Assembly (NCBI GenBank): GCA_036404435.1 | Contig: DASWZN010000043.1 | Span: forward strand, 1-64,000 | DNA length: 64,000 nucleotides | Reading direction: 5' to 3' | DNA from: DASWZN01 sp036404435 | GTDB taxonomy: Bacteria; Acidobacteriota; Terriglobia; Bryobacterales; Bryobacteraceae | Shown here: positions 26,678 to 35,067 of the stretch, piece by piece | Layout of the letters: every line of letters begins with the position of its first letter | How positions within the stretch are numbered: the stretch's first letter is position 1 | The notes under the pieces: generated by a model | Told to the model about the DNA's origin: nothing | The model's database searches: none | The model's input: the letters and a program-made list of their open reading frames with translations, nothing else | Translations under genes and position numbers: made by a program

Positions 26678-27850
26678 GTGTTGACACTTACGCGCCCCAG
26701 GGGAAGCGCCCTGGCGATCGCTGTTGTTGCGTCGATGCTTTCGCTCGCCGGCTGCGGCGGCCCACGGCCGGCGGCGGCCAGTTCGCCGGCATCGGCGGAC
26801 ACCGCCCAACCCAGCCTGCTGACCGTGCCGCGCGAGCAGTTGGCCCATCTGAAAGTCACCGCCGTCCGGAAAGCCGCGTGGACCAACACCGTCCGCACCA
26901 CCGGGACCGTCGATTGGAACAACAACCGTACCACCCCGGCCATCACGCAGGTGAGCGGGCCGATCGTGCGCATCGTCGCCGAGCCTGGGGACGCGGTCGC
27001 CGAAAACCAGCCGTTGCTGTACGTGAACAGCCCTGACGTCACCAACGCCATCGCAACCTACAAGCACGCGCGCATCCACCAGGACCTGGCGCAGCGGACG
27101 CTCACGCGGAGCGCGGACCTGCTGGCTCACCACGCCATCGCGGAGAAGGATTACGAAGGCGCCGAGTCGGATTTCAACGACGCCGTCACCGACGTTCAGA
27201 ACAGCCTGCAAGCACTCAAGATCTTCGGGATCACCGAGCCGGAGATCGAGGCCGCCCAGCGCGCCGGCGCCGCCATCAGCCCGCAACTGGCCGTGCGCTC
27301 GCCCATCGCGGGCGTGGTGGTGCAGAAGCTGGTTTCGCCCGGCCTGTTGATCCAGGCCGGCGCCACCACCTGTTTCGTCATCAGCGACGTTTCCACCGTC
27401 TGGGTCCAGGGGCACGTTTTCGACCGCGACCTGCCGTCGGTCCGCGTCGGCGATTCGGTGCAGGAGACCAACCCGTCGCTGGGCGAGGTTTTCCACGGCA
27501 CGGTCGAGTACATCGGCGCCATGCTCGACCCGGCTACGCGCACCACGCCTGTCCGCATCGTGACGCGGAACCCGGGCGGAGTCCTGAAGAAAGACATGTT
27601 CCTGGACGCGGTGATTCGCACCCGAACCACGCGGAACGTTGTGGTGGCGCCGGTGTCGGCGCTCCTCCACAACGCTCAGAATGAGCCCTTCGTCTACGTG
27701 GAGGTGCGGCCCGGCGCATTCGCCCAGCGCCTGGTCGCGGTGGACGGCCAGCAGGATGGCCTGGCGGAGATCGTGAGCGGGCTGCACGAAGGGGAACAGG
27801 TCGTCTCGGAAGGCAGCCTGTTTCTGGGGTTCATCACCAGCCCGGATTAG
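26678..27850 (+). CDS. RND efflux periplasmic adaptor lipoprotein (CusB/CzcB-type)
   Basis: This 390-residue membrane-fusion protein bridges the pump and an outer-membrane channel. The lipobox LSLAGC (Cys near residue 24) marks a lipoprotein. The barrel-sandwich halves appear as 'VSGPIVRIVAEPGDAVAENQPL' (split for quoting) and 'VRSPIAGVVVQKLVSPG', separated by an alpha-hairpin from about residue 120 to 190. Then come the beta-barrel (VWVQGHVFDRDL) and the membrane-proximal domain. The start is GTG with AGGGAG upstream. The pump gene follows after 159 bases filled by hairpins. No outer-membrane factor gene is in the window. The metal substrate (Cu/Ag, Zn/Co/Cd) is not determinable. Confidence 0.9.
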   Translation: MLTLTRPRGSALAIAVVASMLSLAGCGGPRPAAASSPASADTAQPSLLTVPREQLAHLKVTAVRKAAWTNTVRTTGTVDWNNNRTTPAITQVSGPIVRIVAEPGDAVAENQPLLYVNSPDVTNAIATYKHARIHQDLAQRTLTRSADLLAHHAIAEKDYEGAESDFNDAVTDVQNSLQALKIFGITEPEIEAAQRAGAAISPQLAVRSPIAGVVVQKLVSPGLLIQAGATTCFVISDVSTVWVQGHVFDRDLPSVRVGDSVQETNPSLGEVFHGTVEYIGAMLDPATRTTPVRIVTRNPGGVLKKDMFLDAVIRTRTTRNVVVAPVSALLHNAQNEPFVYVEVRPGAFAQRLVAVDGQQDGLAEIVSGLHEGEQVVSEGSLFLGFITSPD

Positions 27851-27891
27851 CGCTATGACCGAGAACTCATGTCCAAGCAGTTCTTTGTGGC

Positions 27892-27977
27892 GCACGCACT
27901 CGTGCGTGCCGCGTCGAGACTCATCTCGACGCCAGGGTGTGTCGGCACGAGTGCCGACACGGCAGGCTGAAGCCCGC
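27892..27977. repeat. Array of three perfect hairpins plus a fourth imperfect one
   Basis: Between the RND adaptor and pump genes lie three back-to-back hairpins. The first is GCACGCAC/GTGCGTGC with a 2-nt loop (27892-27909). The second is GCGTCGAGA/TCTCGACGC with a 4-nt loop (27911-27932). The third is GTGTCGGCAC/GTGCCGACAC with a 2-nt loop (27939-27960). A fourth with one mismatch follows (27962-27977). The sequence has no open reading frame on either strand that fits a protein. It resembles repetitive extragenic palindrome elements scattered in acidobacterial genomes, a recollection that needs a genome search. Confidence 0.6.
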
Positions 27978-28009
27978 GCCACGCCGTTGCGAAGCGTCCA
28001 CTCCACCCT

Positions 28010-31000
28010 ATGATTGCCCGCATCGTCTCTTTCGCGCTGGCCCAGCGGTTCCTGGTCGTCGTGGCCTCGATCGCCCTCATGTTCTGGGGCGCCTGGGCAT
28101 TCTCGAAGCTGCCCATCGACGCCTATCCGGATCTCTCGCCCCCGCACGTCGAAATCGTCAGCCAGTGGCCGGGGCACGCGGCCGAGGAAGTGGAGCGGCT
28201 CATCACCATTCCGCTCGAAGTGGAGATGAACGGAATTCCGAGGCTGGAGGCGCTGCGCTCGATCTCGCTCTACGGCCTCTCGTCGGTGCAGATGAACTTC
28301 CAGTACGACGCCGATCCCTACTTCGTGCGCGAGCAGGCCTTCGAGCGCATGGCCAATGCTAACGTGCCCCAGGGCGTAACGCCCGGCATTGAACCGCTGT
28401 TCAGCCCCAGCGGCCTGATCTACCGCTACGTCCTTCAAAGCACGGATCGGACGCCGCAAGACCTGAAGACCATCGAAGATTGGGTGCTCGAACGCCGCTA
28501 TCGCAGCATTGAAGGCGTGGCCGACGATTCCGGCTTCGGCGGCACGGTGATGCAGTACCAGGTCGTTCTCGACCCGAACAAGCTGTTCGCCTACGGCGTG
28601 AGCGTTCCCCTGATCCTGCAGCAACTGGGCGCCAACAACTCGAACGCGGGCGGCGGCTTCTACTCGCAGGGCGGGCAATTTTATTACATTCGCGGCCTGG
28701 GCCTGGTCCGCGACGTCCAGGACATCGGCAACATCGTGCTGGCGGAGCGGAGCGGCATTCCGATCTACGTGAAGGACGTCGCGAAGGTGGAGATCGGCCA
28801 CGCCCCGCGCCTCGGCCAATTCGGCTACATGAGCCAGGACGACGCCGTCGAGGGCGTCATCCTCATGCGGGTGGGCGAGCAGGCGCAGGTGGTGCTGAAG
28901 CGCGTGGAGGATATGACCGCGGACCTCAACCAGCACGTGCTGCCGCCCGACATCAAGATCGTTCCGTTCTACGACCGCAGCGCGCTGGTGGAAGAGACCA
29001 CCCGCACCGTCGAGGGCAACCTGCTGCGCGGCATGGTGCTGGTGCTGATCATCCTGGGGCTGTTCCTGTTCAGCGTGCGCACCGCGCTGATCGTGGCGGC
29101 GACGATTCCCTTCGCCTTGCTGTTCTCGTTCATCTGCCTGGACTGGCGGCACATCCCCGCCAACCTGCTCTCGATCGGGGCGATCGATTTCGGCATCATT
29201 GTCGATGGCGCGGTGGTGATGGTGGAGAACATCTTCCGCGAGCTGGCCGCGCGCGAGGGGCAGCAGTACCGCGCGATCGACGTGATTCGCGCCGCGGCGC
29301 ACGACGTCGAGCGGCCGATCTTTTACGCCATCGCGGTTATCATCGCCGGATACCTGCCCATCTACGCCCTCACCGGCCCCTCGCGCAAGTTGTTCGAGCC
29401 CATGGCCGACACCATGGCGTTCGCCCTACTCGGCGCGTTGATCTGCACGCTGACGCTGCTTCCCGTCCTGTGTGCCTTCGTTCTGCATCGCGTCCACGAG
29501 CCGAGGGTTCGCGTCTACGAGGCCATCCGCTCGGCCTACGGGTGGTTGCTGGACGTCTGCCTGCGCTTCCGCTGGGCCACCGTCCTCGTGTGCCTGGGTG
29601 TGCTGGGCGCGGCGCTGGCGCTCATCCCTTCGATCGGCGCCGAGTTCATGCCGCATCTCGACGAGGGCGCTCTGTGGGTCCGCGCCACCACGCCCTACAC
29701 CATCTCCTTCGAAGAGGCCACCAAGCTCTCGCCCCAGATTCGAGACATCCTGCGGAGTTTCCCGCAGGTCACGCTGGTCGGCAACGAGCTGGCGCGCCCG
29801 GATGACGGAACCGATCCGACCGGGTTCTTCAACAACGAGTTCTACGTCGGGCTCAAACCCTATCGCGACGCGGCGTGGCAGGGCTCCATCCGCAACAAGC
29901 CGGACCTGATCGAGGCGATCCACAAGAAGCTGGCCGCATTCCCCGGCGTGATCTTCAATTACACGCAGCCGGCCGAGGATGCGGTGGACGAGGCGGAGAC
30001 CGGGCTGAAGAGCTCGCTGGCGGTGAAGATCTTCGGCACCGATCTGAGCATGCTCGAGCAGAAGGCTCGCGAGGTCCAGCACACGATTTCCCAAGTGCCC
30101 GGCATCACGCACATCGTCATCGTGCAGGAACTGGGCCAGCCCAGCCTCACCATCGTGCCGGACCGCGAGAAGATCGCCCGCTACGGCCTGAACGTAGCCG
30201 ATATCAACGCGCTGGTCGAGGCGGCCCTGGGCGGCAAGGCGGCCACGCAGGTGATCCAGGGCGAAGAGCAGTTCGACCTGGTGGTGCGGATGGACGAGAA
30301 GTACCGCAGCGACATGCAGGCCATTCAGAACCTGCTCGTCGCCACGCCGGACGGCCAGAACCTGCCGCTCAGCCAGTTCGCCACCGTGCAGGTGGAGAAC
30401 AGCGCGTCGTTCATCTACCGCGAGGCCAACTCACGCTACATCGGGGTTCAGTACAGCGTGGAGGGGCGGGACCTGGCGAGCGCCGTGGGCGAGGCGCGCG
30501 GCAAGGTGGCCTCTGCCGTCAAGCTGCCCATCGGCTACACGTTCGACTGGGGCGGCGAGTACAAGGAGTACCTGACGGCGCGCACGCAGATGGCGGTCAT
30601 CCTCCCGCTGACCGTTCTCTTGATCCTGGTGATCCTGTTCGCGCTGTACGGCAATCTGAAGTTCCCGGTGGTCATCGTGATCAGCGTGCTGATGACCGAG
30701 CCGGTAGGCGGCCTGCTGGCGCTGAAGCTGACCGGGATGAACTTCAGCGTGTCCTCGGGACTGGGCTTCGTGGCGCTGATGGGCGTGGCGGTGCAGACCA
30801 GCGTGATCCTCTATTCGTTCATCAACAAGCTGCGCCTGGAGGGCCGCGACATCGTCGAGGCCACGCACGCGGCCGCGCTGCTGCGCCTGCGTCCCATCAT
30901 GATGACGGCGCTGGTGGCCTGCTTCGGCCTGCTGCCCGCGGCGATGTCCACGGGCATCGGCAGCGATTCCCAGAAGCCCTTCGCCATCGTGATCGTGGGC

Positions 31001-31090
31001 GGTTTGGCTTCGCGCCTGCTGCTGTCGGTCTTCCTCTCGCCGGTGCTCTATTCGCTGGTGGCGAAGGACGACGACGTGCTGCAGGTGTGA
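28010..31090 (+). CDS. Heavy-metal-type RND efflux pump (CusA/CzcA family)
   Basis: This 1026-residue inner-membrane pump of the HME-RND class has twelve predicted membrane segments and two large periplasmic loops. Family marks are the opening RIVSFALAQRFLVVV, LPIDAYPDLSPPHVE, and TM4 with IGAIDFGIIVDGAVVMVENIF, which carries the conserved acidic proton-relay residue. Late in the protein, TEPVGGLLALKLTGMNFSVS and RLRPIMMTALVACFGLLPAA mark TM11-TM12. HME pumps export Cu+, Ag+, Zn2+, Co2+, Cd2+ or Ni2+. The adaptor is upstream, and no outer-membrane channel is nearby. The first ATG in frame is at 28010, 159 bases after the adaptor, so separate translation initiation is likely. Confidence 0.95.
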   Translation: MIARIVSFALAQRFLVVVASIALMFWGAWAFSKLPIDAYPDLSPPHVEIVSQWPGHAAEEVERLITIPLEVEMNGIPRLEALRSISLYGLSSVQMNFQYDADPYFVREQAFERMANANVPQGVTPGIEPLFSPSGLIYRYVLQSTDRTPQDLKTIEDWVLERRYRSIEGVADDSGFGGTVMQYQVVLDPNKLFAYGVSVPLILQQLGANNSNAGGGFYSQGGQFYYIRGLGLVRDVQDIGNIVLAERSGIPIYVKDVAKVEIGHAPRLGQFGYMSQDDAVEGVILMRVGEQAQVVLKRVEDMTADLNQHVLPPDIKIVPFYDRSALVEETTRTVEGNLLRGMVLVLIILGLFLFSVRTALIVAATIPFALLFSFICLDWRHIPANLLSIGAIDFGIIVDGAVVMVENIFRELAAREGQQYRAIDVIRAAAHDVERPIFYAIAVIIAGYLPIYALTGPSRKLFEPMADTMAFALLGALICTLTLLPVLCAFVLHRVHEPRVRVYEAIRSAYGWLLDVCLRFRWATVLVCLGVLGAALALIPSIGAEFMPHLDEGALWVRATTPYTISFEEATKLSPQIRDILRSFPQVTLVGNELARPDDGTDPTGFFNNEFYVGLKPYRDAAWQGSIRNKPDLIEAIHKKLAAFPGVIFNYTQPAEDAVDEAETGLKSSLAVKIFGTDLSMLEQKAREVQHTISQVPGITHIVIVQELGQPSLTIVPDREKIARYGLNVADINALVEAALGGKAATQVIQGEEQFDLVVRMDEKYRSDMQAIQNLLVATPDGQNLPLSQFATVQVENSASFIYREANSRYIGVQYSVEGRDLASAVGEARGKVASAVKLPIGYTFDWGGEYKEYLTARTQMAVILPLTVLLILVILFALYGNLKFPVVIVISVLMTEPVGGLLALKLTGMNFSVSSGLGFVALMGVAVQTSVILYSFINKLRLEGRDIVEATHAAALLRLRPIMMTALVACFGLLPAAMSTGIGSDSQKPFAIVIVGGLASRLLLSVFLSPVLYSLVAKDDDVLQV

Positions 31091-31100
31091 GGCAGCCGCC

Positions 31101-31705
31101 TTATCCGCGTGTCGCCAAACGAACGAGCATGAAAACCGCGCAGGCCGCGAGGAAGACATAGCTCGCCAGGTTCGCCTTATAAGAGAGAGTCCGGATCGTG
31201 CGGCGATCTTCGCCCTTCATGAGCCGTCTGAGTACCCAGGCCTCAACGTAGACCGAAACGAAGTACGCTGGAACCAAGCCCACCAAGGAGGCCGCCGGCA
31301 ACATCCACATAGCCTCTTCCGCCCAGGAGGGAGCCAGGCAGAATACGCCAACGCGGTCAGCACCTGCGTCCAGGCCGGGTTCATGGATGTGCCTGATGGC
31401 TTGACCACGTCCGCCAGCGGATACACCAGCACGAATAGTCCGGCCAGGCGCAGGATCCATGCGAGCGGATACCCAACCAGGGTGGAAACCAGATTCGCGA
31501 TGCCCGCGGGATAAAGCGCCTTCCAGTAGGTGATCCCTAGCTGTCGGCGGTACACCATGGACTCGATCAGGATGACGGGCGCCAGAGCGAGAAGCAATAG
31601 CGGCCATTCAACGAAAACCATGGGGAGACCGACGTCGGCCCGGCCCGGAGAGGGACATCCCAGACACAGCAGAAGCACTATGAGACCCCTCGAACGCGAT
31701 CGCAT
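31101..31705 (-). pseudogene. Frameshifted polytopic membrane protein
   Basis: One gene appears to be split by a shift. The N-terminal part begins at the ATG at 31705 (signal-like MRSRSRGLIVLLLCLGC), then has three hydrophobic segments ending near ALAYSAWL. The C-terminal part continues in another frame from about 31335 (APSWAEEAMWMLPAASLVG), with two more membrane segments, and stops at 31101. Joining them needs one added base or two removed in about 31320-31345. The joined product would be about 200 residues with four or five membrane segments. Family unknown. A sequencing error at this point would restore an intact gene, so the pseudogene call is provisional. Confidence 0.6.
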
Positions 31706-31806
31706 ACTTGGCGCCGGCTGGAATTCTATCACGGGCGCGGGCCGGCAGACACGAAGCGGAGCAGACTGTCGCTGGCAACCGCCCGCTGCCACCGAGCGCA
31801 GCCGAC

Positions 31807-32179
31807 TCACCAGGTCAGCAGCCGAATCCCTTTCACCGCCTCGAAATGGCGGTCGCGGCTGACGACTGGCAACCGGTGCTGCCGTGCCAGCGCGGCGATC
31901 CACAGGTCATTGCTCGGGATCGGCAGTCCGGCGGCTTTCAGTTCGTGGCGGATGCCGGCGTAGTGCCGGGCCGTTTCCTCTTCGACTGCCAGCAGATCTA
32001 AAAGCGGAAGGACCTCACCCATCCACTGCTCGTAGCGCGCCTGATGGCGCGACTGGCGAACGCCGTAGAGATACTCGCCCGGCACGATCACGGCAAGGGA
32101 GAGGTCCGTCTCGTTTTCGACGAGGCGCAGCAGCTTCGCGTCCCCATCGGCAAACGCGGACAGGGCGTTTGAGAATCAC
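31807..32179 (-). pseudogene. VapC-type PIN toxin inactivated by a small deletion
   Basis: From the GTG at 32179, which overlaps the antitoxin stop as GTGA, the frame reads Met-Ile-Leu and then shifts. The remaining toxin is intact in another frame, from NALSAFADGD to the stop at 31807. It includes ENETDLSLAVIVPGEYLYG and PIPSNDLWIAALARQH, the later acidic residues, and VVSRDRHFEAV. Normal members begin MILDTNAL. The sequence GTGATTCTC is followed directly by AAACGCC, so about five bases encoding the first catalytic Asp and Thr are missing. Restoring them gives 125 residues, the usual size. A downstream GTG at 32091 could yield only a fragment without that Asp. The toxin is probably dead. Confidence 0.75.
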
Positions 32180-32409
32180 CGCCAATCCTCTTCGTCGACG
32201 CGCTCGAATGCCTCCTCGATGGAGCGCTCGACGCGCTTGGTCTCACGATGAAGATCGCGCAGACCGCCAAATGCTCTCATCGGCCGGAGCCGCTCCCTCA
32301 GCGCTTCGGTAAGGAATTCCCGAAAAGACACGCCACGCCGCGCGGCGGCAGCTTTGACCTGCCGGTAGAGGGCGTCCGGAATCTCCACCGTAGTCTTCAC
32401 TGCTCTCAT
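32176..32409 (-). CDS. Antitoxin of the broken VapBC module
   Basis: This 77-residue protein begins MRAVKTTVEIPDALYRQVKA, a ribbon-helix-helix-type N-terminus in which the first strand and helix contact DNA. It continues with ARRGVSFREFLTEALRERLR and an acidic C-terminal helix (VERSIEEAFERVDEEDW) of the kind that caps a PIN toxin. It sits directly upstream of, and overlaps, the inactivated toxin gene. It remains open with no damage, consistent with recent loss of the toxin or a kept autorepressor role. Confidence 0.8.
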   Translation of the reverse strand: MRAVKTTVEIPDALYRQVKAAAARRGVSFREFLTEALRERLRPMRAFGGLRDLHRETKRVERSIEEAFERVDEEDWR

Positions 32410-32461
32410 TATCGGGCAGCCGCCCGAAACCTCCGGGGGTTGCGCGCGCGTCTCCTCCTGT

Positions 32462-33235
32462 ATGCGCCATCCGCCGCTGATCTACGCCTTGCTCCTCGCC
32501 GTTTCGCCGGCGGGGGCGCAGGATCTGACGCTGGCTATCCCGCCCGTGCGGAGCTCGTTCCAAATCGATAACCAGCCGGTCGCCATCACGGCATCCGGCA
32601 GTATCTCCCGCGTTTCGCACGGCGGCGGCGAGGAGGTGTTCCGGCTCAGGCTGACCGCCGATCTGACGGACCTCCAGGCCACCAGCATGACCGCCTTGCT
32701 GCGCGCCCAACTCGACCGCTCGGACCGCTGCGGCGACCGCATCGCCATCCAAGACGCGACGCTCGTGCCCGCCGATCCCGCCAGCCTGCTGACCGTCCGG
32801 CTGCACTACGAACGCTGGGCCTGCGTGAAGGCGTTGGGCAAGCAGATGACCAAGCGGCTCGCCGGCGGCGACGCCCAGGTCAAAGTGAAGATCACCCCGT
32901 CCGTCGAGGGGAACAGCACCGTGAAGCTGGAGCCGGAGGTCGGCGAGATCGAGGCGGATGGATCGCTCGGCGAGATGCTCCGCTCCGGATCTCTTGGCGA
33001 AACGCTGCGCCAGAAGATCCGCACGTCGCTCGAATCCGCCTTGGAAAAGGGCGCCGCCAACTTGACCGCCGCGCTGCCGCCGGCCGCGCAGAGCTACGCC
33101 GCCATCCGCAGCGCGGAGTTCACGGATGCCGGGGCGGGCCGGCTGGCGGTCCTCCTGGTGGGCGAGATTCGGATTCCCACCGGGCAGGTTGAGCTGCTGC
33201 TGGGCCAGATCAAGCAGCGCGCGGCTTCGCGATAA
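32462..33235 (+). CDS. Exported protein of unknown function
   Basis: Not recognised. The 257-residue product has a short signal peptide (MRHPPLIYALLLAVSPAGAQ). A beta-rich domain follows, with repeated strands such as FQIDNQPVAITASGSIS and FRLRLTADLTDLQA. A C-terminal helix-strand section contains RQKIRTSLESALEKGAAN and ends in LAVLLVGEIRIP. The pattern 'I-x-N-Q-P-V-x-I-x-A-x-G' followed by paired beta strands suggests a lipid-binding or beta-sandwich periplasmic protein; this is only a guess. The mnmE start lies 10 bases downstream of its stop, so the two may share a transcript. Confidence 0.65.
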   Translation: MRHPPLIYALLLAVSPAGAQDLTLAIPPVRSSFQIDNQPVAITASGSISRVSHGGGEEVFRLRLTADLTDLQATSMTALLRAQLDRSDRCGDRIAIQDATLVPADPASLLTVRLHYERWACVKALGKQMTKRLAGGDAQVKVKITPSVEGNSTVKLEPEVGEIEADGSLGEMLRSGSLGETLRQKIRTSLESALEKGAANLTAALPPAAQSYAAIRSAEFTDAGAGRLAVLLVGEIRIPTGQVELLLGQIKQRAASR

Positions 33236-33245
33236 TCGTTGGTGA

Positions 33246-34595
33246 GTGTCCCTGAACGGCCACGACACGATCGTCGCCATTTCAACGCCGCCGGGCCGCG
33301 GCGGGCTTGGCGTCGTCCGCATCTCGGGCGGCGAGGCCCGCGCAATCGCGGAGCGGATTCTGCGCTTCCGCAAGCCTCCCGAGTGGAAGGCCTGGACCGC
33401 TCTGCTGGCGGAACTGCATGACGCCGAAGGGCAGCCTATCGACCAGGTGGTGGTGACGTTCTTCGAGCGGCCGCGCTCCTACACCGCCGAAGACGTGGTC
33501 GAGATCTCCTGCCACGGCTCGCCGGTCGTCTTGCGCCACGCCCTCGAGCGCGCCTGCGAGGAGGGCGCGCGCCTGGCCGAACCCGGCGAATTCACGCTGC
33601 GCGCGTTTGTTAACGGCCGCATCGATCTGCCGCAGGCCGAGGCGGTCCGCGATCTGATCGAGGCCACCACTCTTTACCAGGCCCGCATCGCGGCGCAGCA
33701 GGCCGAAGGCTCGGTTTCCAAGCGCATCGCGCCGCTCAAGAGCCGGTTGGTCGACGCGATCGCGCTGCTCGAAGCCGGCATCGACTTCGCCGACAACGAC
33801 GTCGCCATCCCGGAGGACGCCGAGATCCTAGCGCGCCTCGACCCGATTGCCCAGCAGATCGAGCGGCTGGTCTCGAGCTTCGCTTTCGGAAAGCTGGTGC
33901 ACGAAGGACTGAAGCTGGCCATCGTGGGCCGGCCGAATGTAGGCAAGAGCAGCCTGTTCAACCGCCTGCTCGACCGGGAGCGCGCCATCGTCACCGCCAT
34001 CCCCGGCACCACGCGTGACCTGGTTTCGGAAACCGCATCGCTCGACGGCATCCCCGTAAAGCTTTTCGACACCGCGGGCATCCGCGCGGGCCAGGACCTG
34101 GTCGAGACGCTCGGCGTGGAGCGCAGCTTTCAAGCCATGGCCGACGCCGACCTGACGCTGGTGGTCATCGATCTCTCCGCACCCGTCGAGGAGGGCGACC
34201 GGGATCTGGTCGCGCGCGCCCGTAGCCAGGGCCGTCACCTGCTGGTTGGCAACAAATGCGACCTGCCGCGGCGCGCCGAGTTGGAGCACGAGTTCGCCTC
34301 TGTCTCGGCGCTCACCGGGGAGGGCATTGAGGAGTTGCGCCGTCTGGTCCGCCAAGCGGCCGCACCGGCACAGCAGGAGCCGGGGTTCATCACCAGCATT
34401 CGTCACGAGAAGCTGCTCAAAACCGCGCTGTCTGCGCTCGAGGATGCGCGGGTAGCCGTCGCCCGGCGTATTCCGCACGAGATGCTGCTTCTGGATCTCT
34501 ATAGGGCGCTCGAGTCGCTCGACGGCCTCACCGGCGCTACTACGGCCGACGACATCCTCAACCGCATCTTTTCGATGTTCTGCATAGGCAAGTGA
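33246..34595 (+). CDS. mnmE: tRNA modification GTPase MnmE
   Basis: MnmE, with MnmG, makes 5-carboxymethylaminomethyluridine at U34 of certain tRNAs. The 449-residue protein has the N-terminal folate-binding domain (DTIVAISTPPGRGGLGVVRI; SYTAEDVVEISCHG). The G domain inserted in the helical domain shows GRPNVGKSSLFNRLL, the FDTAGIR motif and GNKCDLP. The C-terminal FCIGK motif carries the conserved Cys. The start is a GTG at 33246. It is placed 10 bases after the secreted protein gene. A hairpin beyond its stop (34628-34654) may end transcription. Confidence 0.97.
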   Translation: MSLNGHDTIVAISTPPGRGGLGVVRISGGEARAIAERILRFRKPPEWKAWTALLAELHDAEGQPIDQVVVTFFERPRSYTAEDVVEISCHGSPVVLRHALERACEEGARLAEPGEFTLRAFVNGRIDLPQAEAVRDLIEATTLYQARIAAQQAEGSVSKRIAPLKSRLVDAIALLEAGIDFADNDVAIPEDAEILARLDPIAQQIERLVSSFAFGKLVHEGLKLAIVGRPNVGKSSLFNRLLDRERAIVTAIPGTTRDLVSETASLDGIPVKLFDTAGIRAGQDLVETLGVERSFQAMADADLTLVVIDLSAPVEEGDRDLVARARSQGRHLLVGNKCDLPRRAELEHEFASVSALTGEGIEELRRLVRQAAAPAQQEPGFITSIRHEKLLKTALSALEDARVAVARRIPHEMLLLDLYRALESLDGLTGATTADDILNRIFSMFCIGK

Positions 34596-35067
34596 CGGCA
34601 CAAAAGGGGTGGGCCAGAAACAATGAAGCCCGGACCACTGCGGGCGGTCCGGGCCATTTACGCGAGGAGACTTTAAATCCTGATCTTCAAGAATAGTATA
34701 TAGCACAACGACCGATGTCGTACTAGTAAATCGTGCGTCGTCGTACTAGAAAAACAGCCAAAGAACGCCAAAGATGACTCTCTGGGGTCATTTTTCGGTT
34801 CCTTCCAGGCTGGGAACTGGCCCATAGACTGCGAAAACCCTTGCGGCTGGGACTATTTGCATCCACCAAGTCTTGACAGCGCAGTCGGCTCGACGCCCCT
34901 GGGTAGGCGCGGCCTCTAGTCAGGATAGGGGGACGAGCCGGGCCCTGCGACTGAAAGATTAAATTCTATACATGGCGCGCCGCACACCCCGACTTTCATG
35001 ATCGGCGCCCCAAAAAAAACGAATGACCTGCTGGGGCCCATTGTTGCTATACTCTTGCGGAAGCGAG
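34595..35067. other. Intergenic region with repeats and low GC
   Basis: About 470 bases without a convincing gene. It holds the 9-bp hairpin, a minus-strand -10-like TATACT at 34695-34700, and two exact 10-bp direct repeats GTCGTACTAG at 34717-34726 and 34740-34749. A plain AT-rich stretch before the TonB receptor follows. TTGACA at 34873-34878 has no matching -10. A 92-codon minus-strand frame is not credible. Confidence 0.5.
34628..34654. terminator. Perfect 9-bp hairpin after mnmE
   Basis: GCCCGGACC and GGTCCGGGC form a perfect stem around a 9-base loop, 32 bases after the mnmE stop. On the plus strand there is no T-run. On the minus strand it is followed by TTCATTGTTTCT, so it fits better as a terminator of a leftward transcript. 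Confidence 0.45.

Noticed and set aside
34873..34878. TTGACA as a promoter for the TonB receptor
   Set aside because: There is no -10-like hexamer at the right distance (the site 17 bases on reads CCCCTG).
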